Positions 1-5,216 of a stretch of 10,012 nucleotides of DNA are shown here, in pieces. The translations under genes were made by a program, and so were the position numbers. The stretch spans positions 1 through 10,012 of the forward strand of contig JAAEQP010001803.1 in NCBI GenBank assembly GCA_024231375.1. Direction: 5' to 3'. The DNA comes from a bacterium (GTDB taxonomy: Bacteria; Hydrogenedentota; Hydrogenedentia; Hydrogenedentiales; SLHB01). The number at the start of each line of letters is the position of its first letter. Positions within the stretch are counted from its first letter, which is position 1. Under the pieces are notes generated by a model, which saw only the letters and a list, made by a program, of their open reading frames with translations, was not told where the DNA came from and ran no database searches.

Positions 1-1091
1 AAGTGGAGAACGAGAACATCCACATGCACCTGTACACCAACCCCTCGCAGGGCTACATGCCGGATGAGGTGTTGGCGAAGGCCCGCGAGCTGTTCGACCA
101 AGCCGAAGCTGTCGTGGACGGCAACGAGGATCTGCTGGACCGGATTCGTGTGGCCCGGATGCCATTGTCGTACGCGCGCATCTTCCCGCGTAACGGATAC
201 AAGATCGAGAACGGGAAGATGGCGTTCCAGGGCGACGTTGCGCCCATTGAGGAGACGCAGGCATTCATCGGACTCATGAAGGAGAAGGGATTCGCGACCA
301 TTCGCGAAATGGGCGGCGACCCCAACGAACTCATGATGTGGTCCATGGCGGGCAACAACCCGTTGGACGTGCCCACCATCAAAAACGAGTTCTTGACGGT
401 GGACATGGCCCTCTTTGTCGGTGGCCGCGTGTTGCGCATCACGGACAACAAGACGGGCGAGTGCGTCACCGCAAACAACACCACGCGGTGCCTGTACTTC
501 CCCTTCTGCGGCGGCGACGAAATACGTCTGGGCGGTACCACATTCATCAGCGGCCTGGCCGGCAACATGGAGGTCTACGTGCCCGCCGGCGAGGCGACGG
601 AGACCGAGTTCGCCATGGAAACGGCCACGGGTGGCTTCAAGGTGCGGCGCACCGTGTCATTGGCGCCGGACAAACCCGTGCTGACCATCACGACGGAAGC
701 CACAAATACGACCGACAAACCGCGCAAAAGCCGGCTGCGGAGCCATCTCGAGTTGGACATGGGTCCGCTGAGGGAGACCAAGGTCAACTTCACGGACCGC
801 ACGGGCCAGGAGGTTGCGCCGTCCATGGAGGCCATCCTCGCGAACCTGCGCGAAGGCGAGCATTACTACGACGAAGCCGCGCCCAAAGGCGAGTGGACGT
901 TCACGGGCACGGAAGGATTGAAGTTGGTGCAGCGGTTTGACGATGCTTCCGTCAACCAGACATGGATCTACGCGTACCCAGACTACCTGAACGACCTGGA
1001 AGTGGAAGTGTGGGGGCAGGAGACGGTCGTCGAGCCTGGCAAGAGCATGGTGTTCTCGCATAGTCTCGAAGTGCTGCCCATCGCGGAGTAG
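1..1091 (+). CDS. DUF4838-type glycosidase-like protein, C-terminal part (5' end outside window)
   Basis: This frame is open to the left edge, and the GTG at position 3 is more likely an internal valine codon than a start, so the gene is probably cut by the window. Counting from that codon, 362 residues are visible. Residues about 17-62 (YMPDEVLAKARELFDQAEAV, then DRIRVARMPLSYARIF) resemble the helical tail seen at the end of DUF4838 proteins, a family associated with glycoside-hydrolase-like architectures. Residues about 125-362 form a beta-rich segment that resembles galactose-mutarotase-like or carbohydrate-binding sandwiches (GGRVLRITDNKTGE near 140, many Thr/Val strands, EVEVWGQETVVEPGKSM near 333). 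The likely role is binding or hydrolysis of a polysaccharide, but any catalytic domain would lie upstream and is not visible. The stop is TAG at 1089-1091. The domain assignment is by recall of motif style, not by search. Confidence 0.75.
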   Translation, partial: VENENIHMHLYTNPSQGYMPDEVLAKARELFDQAEAVVDGNEDLLDRIRVARMPLSYARIFPRNGYKIENGKMAFQGDVAPIEETQAFIGLMKEKGFATIREMGGDPNELMMWSMAGNNPLDVPTIKNEFLTVDMALFVGGRVLRITDNKTGECVTANNTTRCLYFPFCGGDEIRLGGTTFISGLAGNMEVYVPAGEATETEFAMETATGGFKVRRTVSLAPDKPVLTITTEATNTTDKPRKSRLRSHLELDMGPLRETKVNFTDRTGQEVAPSMEAILANLREGEHYYDEAAPKGEWTFTGTEGLKLVQRFDDASVNQTWIYAYPDYLNDLEVEVWGQETVVEPGKSMVFSHSLEVLPIAE

Positions 1092-1122
1092 ATAGAACCA
1101 CGTTATCGCGTGGATGCGGTTT

Positions 1123-1219
1123 CGGCCGCATGGCCTTCGGATCGCCGCCTGGCATTAGCGGCGATCCCCGGCGCGGGTGCCTACAGGGGGGAAGCCCGCG
1201 CCCCAAGGTCATGCGGCCG
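1123..1219. repeat. Palindromic element predicted to fold as a three-way junction
   Basis: The outer arms at 1123-1137 (CGGCCGCATGGCCTT) and 1205-1219 are reverse complements at 14 of 15 positions. Inside them sit two further perfect stems: 1139-1148 with 1158-1167 (10 bp, GGATCGCCGC, 9-nt loop) and 1170-1177 with 1195-1202 (8 bp, GGCGCGGG, 17-nt loop). Only one or two unpaired bases separate the stems, so the whole unit can close as a compact cloverleaf in DNA or RNA. It starts 32 bases after the stop of the upstream gene. It may be a mobile palindromic repeat, a 3' processing or termination structure, or a small structured RNA. The stems are visible directly; the function is unknown. Confidence 0.75.
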
Positions 1220-1236
1220 TTGTTTGTGGGTCCGGG

Positions 1237-1300
1237 GACACGTGGGTGTCGACGGCGGGGAGCCCGTCGTGCTTGGCGAATGCGAAGCATCTCGTGCTTC
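1237..1300. repeat. Three consecutive small hairpins
   Basis: Three short stems follow each other: GACAC/GTGTC at 1237-1250 with a 4-nt loop, GACGG/CCGTC at 1251-1268 with an 8-nt loop, and GAAGCA/TGCTTC at 1284-1300 with a 5-nt loop. The first two directly abut. Stems of five or six pairs can occur by chance in GC-rich DNA. Their close packing next to the larger palindrome suggests they belong to the same composite repeat tract. No function is assigned. Confidence 0.45.
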
Positions 1301-1320
1301 AGGGCGGTCGCCGGGTCAAG

Positions 1321-1348
1321 AGATCCCTCGACTTCGCTCGGAATAACG
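1321..1348 (-). repeat. Interspersed repeat, copy 1 (GAGCGAAG type)
   Basis: Read on the - strand, this unit carries CCGAGCGAAGTCGAGGGATC and so matches the pattern of the two copies at 1388-1412 and 1442-1466. It is the most divergent of the three. It lies 39 bases left of copy 2 and has the same orientation as copy 3. Confidence 0.6.
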
Positions 1349-1387
1349 TGGAGGGTATGTGCGTGATACGGGGGCATGCTCACTCCC

Positions 1388-1412
1388 TCATCCTGAGCAA
1401 CGCGAAGGATCT
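1388..1412 (+). repeat. Interspersed repeat, copy 2 (GAGCGAAG type), left arm of an inverted pair
   Basis: On the + strand this reads TCATCCTGAGCAACGCGAAG and continues into GATCT. It matches the reverse complement of 1442-1466 at 21 of 25 positions. The two arms enclose 29 bases, so a long hairpin is possible. From memory, similar motifs recur in intergenic DNA of many environmental bacteria, but I cannot check that here. Confidence 0.7.
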
Positions 1413-1441
1413 CGCATTCCTGAATAGTGGCCGGGGAAACC

Positions 1442-1466
1442 AGATTCTTCGCTTCGCTCAGAATGA
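1442..1466 (-). repeat. Interspersed repeat, copy 3 (GAGCGAAG type), right arm of an inverted pair
   Basis: On the - strand this reads TCATTCTGAGCGAAGCGAAG and continues into AATCT. It is the cleanest copy in the window and forms the right arm of the inverted pair with 1388-1412. It includes a short internal palindrome, CTTCGCTTCG, typical of this repeat style. Confidence 0.7.
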
Positions 1467-1604
1467 CGCGGGCGGGTCAACCTGCCCTGCTTTGGTTGCG
1501 GCTATGGCGTGCTGTGCATCTCCGTGATCCGTTTGCCAGCCTTCATCTCCTGGGATGCCGGTTTGCACGCGCACCGTGCGATGGGATAGAACGGGCGGGT
1601 ATTC

Positions 1605-1612
1605 AAAGGAGA
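1605..1612 (+). promoter_or_regulatory. Ribosome binding site deciding the start at 1621
   Basis: AAAGGAGA lies 8 bases before the ATG at 1621. The upstream in-frame ATG at 1555 has no comparable purine-rich site before it, so 1621 is preferred. Confidence 0.75.
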
Positions 1613-1620
1613 CAAACCCT

Positions 1621-2415
1621 ATGCTCTGTACCCTTGTGGCACTCCTGATAGCAGCCGACACCCCCGCTCTTCATGAAATGACCCCGTCGCAGGTCGGCGA
1701 CCTCGCGGCCGGTCTCGCCGCGTCCGATGGGGACTATGGGTCGCGCGCAGAAACCGTGGCGCGGCGCGCTCTCGGGACGCCCTACGCCCCGGGTCCCCTG
1801 GGCGAGGGACCGGACGGCGAGTTCGACAAAGACCCGCTGGTGGACTTCACGAAGGTGGACTGCGTCACCTACGTGGAGCAGTCCCTGGCCCTCGCGGCGG
1901 CGCGGTCGTACGACGAAGCGGTCGACGTCCTGCAGGCCATCCGGTATCGGGAAGGCGTCGTTTCGTTCGAGGCACGCAACCATTTCGCCATCGCCGACTG
2001 GGTGGCCAACAACCGGTTCTGCACGGATGTGACCTCCGATCTGGATGTCGAACCCGCACGCGTTACCCGGCGCATCAGTCGACGCGAGTTCTTCGAGCGC
2101 GTGAAGGCGCCCGGCCTCGGTGTGGATACCCCGGACCAGACGGTGACCTTGGGGCATGTGGCGTCGGCGGATGCGGCACAGGCCGCCGACCGGCTACCGA
2201 GTCCGGCGTTTGTCGTGTTCATCGGCAAGATCGACTGGCTCTTCGCGTTGCACTGCGGCCTGGTCATCCGCGACGAAGAAGGCCGCGAACTGCTGTACCA
2301 CGCGTCGTCAAAAGCAAAGAAGGTCGTTGCGGTGGATTTCGTGGACTATGTCCGGAGCACGGACCGCTACCTGGGCTTCACCGCGTACCGGCTTGCGTCG
2401 CCGGTCAAGGAGTGA
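1621..2415 (+). CDS. DUF1460 family N-acetylmuramoyl-L-alanine amidase-like protein
   Basis: This 264-residue protein looks like the DUF1460 branch of the NlpC/P60-type cysteine peptidase fold, associated with cleavage of peptidoglycan peptides. Visible signatures are the DFTKVDCVTYVEQSLALA block with candidate nucleophile Cys81, an RNHFAIADW block with His121 and Asp126, HCGLVIRD with candidate catalytic His211, and LLYHASS with His227. The arrangement of a Cys motif early and a His motif late fits the family. The start at 1621 is chosen for its ribosome binding site. The N-terminus (LCTLVALLIA, then ADTPA) resembles a signal peptide but lacks basic residues. Starting at 1555 would add 22 residues with four basic ones. 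The protein probably acts in the envelope or periplasm. The stop falls 6 bases before the WbuC-type cupin ATG, so the two are probably co-translated. Confidence 0.85.
   Translation: MLCTLVALLIAADTPALHEMTPSQVGDLAAGLAASDGDYGSRAETVARRALGTPYAPGPLGEGPDGEFDKDPLVDFTKVDCVTYVEQSLALAAARSYDEAVDVLQAIRYREGVVSFEARNHFAIADWVANNRFCTDVTSDLDVEPARVTRRISRREFFERVKAPGLGVDTPDQTVTLGHVASADAAQAADRLPSPAFVVFIGKIDWLFALHCGLVIRDEEGRELLYHASSKAKKVVAVDFVDYVRSTDRYLGFTAYRLASPVKE
2407..2412 (+). promoter_or_regulatory. Ribosome binding site for the cupin gene, inside the end of the amidase gene
   Basis: AAGGAG forms the last sense codons of the DUF1460 gene and lies 9 bases before ATG 2422. The GTG at 2416 is only 3 bases away and so is a poorer start. 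This arrangement suggests translational coupling. Confidence 0.7.
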
Positions 2416-2421
2416 GTGCAG

Positions 2422-2985
2422 ATGCCAACGCCGATTGAACGCGTGTCACCCGTGGCCACCCGGTCGATGCACGACCCCTTGATCGCCATCGACGATGCGT
2501 TGCTGGACGTCAAGGCGCGCGATGCCCGCGCGAGCGACCGGGGCCGCGAGATCCATATGCTCCACACGGATGGCGAAGACACGCTGCAACGCATGTTGAA
2601 CGCCTTGCAACCCGGGAGCTACATCACGCCCCATCACCATGCCGACCCGCCCAAGGCCGAAAGCATCATCGTGCTACGGGGCAGGGTCGGGTTTGTGCCG
2701 TTTGCGGACGACGGTACACTGGACATGGCGGGGAGCGTGCTCCTCGACCCGACATTGGGCACGTGGGGCGTGGACTACCGCGCGGGACTGTGGCACACCT
2801 TCTTCGCCCTCGAACCCGACACGGTGATGTTCGAGGTGAAGCCGGGGCCCTATGACCCGGACACGGACAAGCAGTTCGCGCCGTGGGCGCCGGCCGAAGG
2901 CACCCCGGAATCGCGCGCCTACCTGGCCGAACTGGAAGATGCATTTCGCGTACGGCACGGGGTGCCTCCGCGCACGTGGGCCTGA
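2422..2985 (+). CDS. WbuC family cupin-fold metalloprotein
   Basis: The 187-residue product matches the WbuC type of small cupin. It has RMLNALQPGSYITPHHHADP at about 57-76, then PPKAESIIVLRGRVGFVPF, GLWHTFFALEPDTVMFEVKP at about 122-141, and the closing signature GPYDPDTDKQFAPWAPAEG at about 142-160. His71-73, Glu80 and His125 are the likely metal ligands of the two cupin motifs. WbuC is named from enterobacterial O-antigen clusters, and its exact reaction is not settled. A role in sugar or envelope polysaccharide metabolism is therefore association, not proof. The ATG at 2422 is chosen over the GTG at 2416 because of Shine-Dalgarno spacing. It lies directly after the DUF1460 gene, which supports an envelope theme. 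The gene looks intact and of family-typical length. Confidence 0.9.
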   Translation: MPTPIERVSPVATRSMHDPLIAIDDALLDVKARDARASDRGREIHMLHTDGEDTLQRMLNALQPGSYITPHHHADPPKAESIIVLRGRVGFVPFADDGTLDMAGSVLLDPTLGTWGVDYRAGLWHTFFALEPDTVMFEVKPGPYDPDTDKQFAPWAPAEGTPESRAYLAELEDAFRVRHGVPPRTWA

Positions 2986-3020
2986 TCGGTCAGGGCCGGA
3001 ACGCGCATAGAGGTACGTGG

Positions 3021-3200
3021 GTGATTGAATCGGTCGACCGTTCGCCCGTGGACCGCGACTACGACCGCTGGCCCAAGATGGGCGGCGACATTCCGGCGGG
3101 ATCGTTCGAGAAACGGGGGAATGCGCCATGGTCCGGCAGGCAAACAGGGGGGGATCGGCATGAAGCGGCTTCTGCTGACGCGTGTAGTGGGTGTCATTGA
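3021..3200 (+). CDS. Possible small ORF or gene remnant, 59 codons
   Basis: A GTG at 3021, preceded by AGAGG at 3010-3014, opens a 59-codon frame ending in TGA at 3198-3200. Its first 33 codons or so are strongly biased to G/C in the third position, as in the neighbouring genes, and encode a hydrophilic segment including DRSPVDRDYDRWPKMGGDIP. The tail overlaps the first 41 bases of the membrane protein gene in another frame and looks less gene-like. I do not recognise the product. It could be a short real protein translated ahead of the membrane gene, or the remnant of a longer gene. No homology can be claimed. Confidence 0.25.
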   Translation: MIESVDRSPVDRDYDRWPKMGGDIPAGSFEKRGNAPWSGRQTGGDRHEAASADACSGCH

Positions 3201-3621
3201 CGCGATCATGGGCGGCGTGAGCGTAGTGTTCTACGGACTCCTCACGGCGCGTTGGGCGATCCTGCTAGCGGGCAGGCGGATAGGCCTCTCCGGGGCACTG
3301 CCGGATTTCATTCTCCGCCTAACGACGTCCGTGGTCGTTCCGTTGGCCTTGGGAGGCTTATTGCTGGCCACCGGTATCGGTTTGCTCAAGCGAGCGCCAT
3401 GGGCGCGCGCCTGCGCCGTCACATACGGGATTGTGGGCGCCGGGCTGTGGCCCATGGTGGCGGTTCCCACCTTGCTGTCCGGTCAGACTCCGTCGCCCGT
3501 AGGGTATCTGATCGTCAACGCCGTGTGGCCCGCCACGTGGGCCTTGGTCAACCTGGCGACCGGCATCCTGCTGCGCGACGAAGAAGACGGGGCAAATGAT
3601 CCCGCGGCGCCTTCGACTTGA
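3160..3621 (+). CDS. Small integral membrane protein with four predicted helices, unknown function
   Basis: The 153-residue protein has four hydrophobic stretches at about 6-29, 54-76, 84-106 and 113-138. Short polar loops separate them and the tail is acidic (RDEEDGANDPAAPST). A basic start (MKRLLLTR) suggests a cytoplasmic N-terminus under the positive-inside rule. The ATG at 3160 is chosen because a G-rich Shine-Dalgarno-like run (3146-3153) precedes it and the first helix begins straight after it. The longer frame from 3025 would add 45 Arg/Thr-rich residues that look non-coding. No catalytic motif or known family is recognised. Position downstream of the amidase and cupin could mean a shared transcript, but 174 bases separate it from the cupin stop. 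A palindromic repeat 32 bases after the stop may end the transcript. Confidence 0.65.
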   Translation: MKRLLLTRVVGVIDAIMGGVSVVFYGLLTARWAILLAGRRIGLSGALPDFILRLTTSVVVPLALGGLLLATGIGLLKRAPWARACAVTYGIVGAGLWPMVAVPTLLSGQTPSPVGYLIVNAVWPATWALVNLATGILLRDEEDGANDPAAPST

Positions 3622-3653
3622 GCCATCGAGGCGTCCACGCTGGACGAGCGGGA

Positions 3654-3725
3654 GCGCAACAAAGGGACTGATGCAAGCGGAGTCCGCCGCAGGCGGACGT
3701 AGACGTGTCTGTCCCTTTCTTGCGC
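3654..3725. repeat. REP-like palindromic repeat, copy A, possible terminator
   Basis: Outer arms 3654-3668 and 3711-3725 pair over 14 of 15 positions (GCGCAA then AAAGGGAC, with one C/C mismatch). An inner hairpin of 7 bp, GTCCGCC/GGCGGAC, lies at 3682-3698 with a 3-nt loop. The 52-base core at 3664-3715 matches the reverse complement of 6452-6503 at 46 of 52 positions, so this is a dispersed family in opposite orientations. It follows the membrane protein stop by 32 bases. The element resembles REP sequences mobilised by RAYT-type transposases. No such transposase is in the window. Confidence 0.8.
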
Positions 3726-3873
3726 GCTCTGTTTCTCGCCATTTACCGCCTTGAGGGGCGAGGGCTTGTATTCGGTTGACCTGGGATGGATGATGGGAAC
3801 CGGAGATGCTGCGGCCCGTCCGGGTCCGCGGTGCGCATGGACGGCCACGGAGACAAAGCGGAGCAACGAGAGC

Positions 3874-5130
3874 ATGCACGAAGTGAACCGCAGAACATTC
3901 ATGGGTACAACGGCAGTCGCCGCAGTGGCGACCTTAGGCGCGGGCGGCAAGGAGACTGGCATGCGCGTGATGAGCAAAGAGATCTGCATCCCGATGCAGA
4001 ACGATACCGGGGTGTTTCCGGGATTCGTCACCTACATCGACAAGGAGAAACCGACGCTGCTGCACCGGTTCGGCTGGGTCGACGCGTCGGACACGTACGA
4101 CGATTTCCACGAACGCGTGAGCACGGACAACGGCGAGACGTGGTCGGAGCCTGTCCTCAAGCTCAAGAGTACTCCCGTGGATGGCGGCCGGTTGCGGTAT
4201 GTCGAAAACAGCGCCTACTACGACGCCGACACGAACACGCTTATTACGCTCGTCTACCGCATGGTGTATCCCAACGACCACATCGATGTGGACGTTCATC
4301 GCGAAATCGTGGTGCAGACCTACGACCCCTCGAAGGAAGCGCGGCCCGAGCCGGACGTGTATGACTTCGGATTCCCTCAAGGCTTGGCCATCAGCTTCTG
4401 TTTCCCCATCAAGACGGCGGCGGGGCGTATCCTGGTGCCCGCGATGCACGCCGAACTCGACGACGACGGGGAAGTGCGGAACCATCCCGAGTCGAATCTC
4501 CTCGTGTACCAGGTGCGGATGATGATTGGCGAATACCAACCGGACGGGACGCTGGCCTGGCGTGTGGGTGAACCGTTGCGGGCCGGCGACGACCAAAGCA
4601 CGCGCGGGTTCAGCGAAAGCGCGCCCCTGGAACTGAAGGACGGCCGCATCGCGCTTCTGTGCCGCGGAAGCAATGCGCACAAGCCGGAACGCCCCGGCTA
4701 CAAGTGGCTGAGCTTCTCGGAAGACGGAGGCGAAACTTGGGCCAAGGCCGTGCCCTTCTCGACCGATGACGGCACCCCCATCGAATCGTCGGCCACAGGC
4801 TGCGCCCTGTTCCGCTCCATCAGGAACGGGCGGCTCTATTTCATAGGCAACCTGTGCGCGCGCGGCGAACGGGCCGATGGCAATTGGCCGCGCAGTCCGT
4901 TGTACATCGCGGAAGTGCAGGAAGAACCGTTCGCATTGAAACGCGACACCATCACGGTCATCGACGAACGGGATGCGGACGACTCCAAAATGACCCAGAT
5001 TAGCAACTTCCGCTACTACCAGGATCGCGCCAACGGCGATGTAGTGGTGTTCTCCAGTCGGTTCGGCGAGCGGGACGCCAAGAAGTGGAAGATGGCCGAC
5101 CACTACCGCTACCGCGTCCGCATCGACTGA
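3874..5130 (+). CDS. Sialidase-superfamily (BNR/Asp-box) protein with a Tat-like signal
   Basis: The 418-residue product starts MHEVNRRTFMGTTAVAAVAT, with a twin-arginine motif (NRRTFMG, residues 5-11) and an Ala/Val-rich segment, which points to export by the Tat pathway in folded form. Two Asp boxes are clear: STDNGETW (83-90) and SEDGGETW (282-289), as expected for a six-bladed propeller of the sialidase type. A segment SESAPLELKDGRIALLCRG (247-265) matches the glutamate-containing strand common in these proteins. The fold is well supported, but the substrate is not: many Asp-box proteins in environmental bacteria are not true sialidases. The ATG at 3874 is chosen because the Tat motif follows at once. 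The frame open from 3751 adds 41 residues with no signal character. The Shine-Dalgarno match (ACGAGAG) is weak. The gene converges on another sialidase-like gene. Confidence 0.85.
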   Translation: MHEVNRRTFMGTTAVAAVATLGAGGKETGMRVMSKEICIPMQNDTGVFPGFVTYIDKEKPTLLHRFGWVDASDTYDDFHERVSTDNGETWSEPVLKLKSTPVDGGRLRYVENSAYYDADTNTLITLVYRMVYPNDHIDVDVHREIVVQTYDPSKEARPEPDVYDFGFPQGLAISFCFPIKTAAGRILVPAMHAELDDDGEVRNHPESNLLVYQVRMMIGEYQPDGTLAWRVGEPLRAGDDQSTRGFSESAPLELKDGRIALLCRGSNAHKPERPGYKWLSFSEDGGETWAKAVPFSTDDGTPIESSATGCALFRSIRNGRLYFIGNLCARGERADGNWPRSPLYIAEVQEEPFALKRDTITVIDERDADDSKMTQISNFRYYQDRANGDVVVFSSRFGERDAKKWKMADHYRYRVRID

Positions 5131-5138
5131 GCGAGTCC

Positions 5139-5201
5139 CGAAAACGGGGACTGTACCAAGCGAGTGAGTCCGCGAGCGAGATGGGACTGTCCCCGTTTTC
5201 G
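5139..5201. terminator. Inverted repeat between convergent genes, likely bidirectional terminator (repeat element B)
   Basis: Arms 5139-5151 (CGAAAACGGGGAC) and 5189-5201 are perfect 13-bp reverse complements. Each strand shows a G/C stem followed by a GTTTTCG run, as expected for a factor-independent terminator working both ways. It starts 8 bases after the upstream sialidase stop and ends 15 bases before the stop of the opposing gene. The GGGACTG and CTGTCCC ends and a central AGTCCGC-like segment resemble repeats A and C. It is therefore probably a divergent relative of that family that also serves in termination. Confidence 0.65.
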
Positions 5202-5216
5202 CCCCAACGCTCGCCC

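Larger units (their letters stand above)
1092..1620. other. Gene-free region rich in hairpins and repeats
   Basis: About 530 bases lie between the DUF4838-type gene and the DUF1460 gene. The short open frames here have no recognisable protein content and run through palindromes. The left two thirds hold a three-way-junction element, a run of small hairpins and three copies of an interspersed repeat, each listed separately. From about 1467 to 1600 I see no clear structure or convincing promoter. The last bases before 1621 carry the ribosome binding site of the next gene. Confidence 0.7.

Noticed and set aside
53..568. A 171-codon - strand frame under the DUF4838-type gene
   Set aside because: The + strand frame gives a coherent protein with recognisable style, whereas this frame is Ser/Arg/Pro-rich shadow sequence.
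1123..1466. Possible CRISPR array
   Set aside because: The repeats are of different kinds, in mixed orientation, and not regularly spaced with unique spacers. No cas gene is present.
1110..1527. Short + and - strand open frames in the hairpin-rich gap
   Set aside because: They read through palindromes and interspersed repeats in several frames at once, with no protein-like composition or ribosome binding site.
1563..1592. Possible promoter (TTGCAC, 18 bases, TAGAAC) before the DUF1460 gene
   Set aside because: Only 3 of 6 and 4 of 6 positions match the sigma-70 consensus, which is expected by chance. The promoter type of this organism is also unknown.
3751..3873. Upstream extension of the first sialidase-like gene in the same open frame
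   Set aside because: The 41 extra residues are not signal-like and would bury the twin-arginine motif; the start at 3874 places it at the N-terminus.
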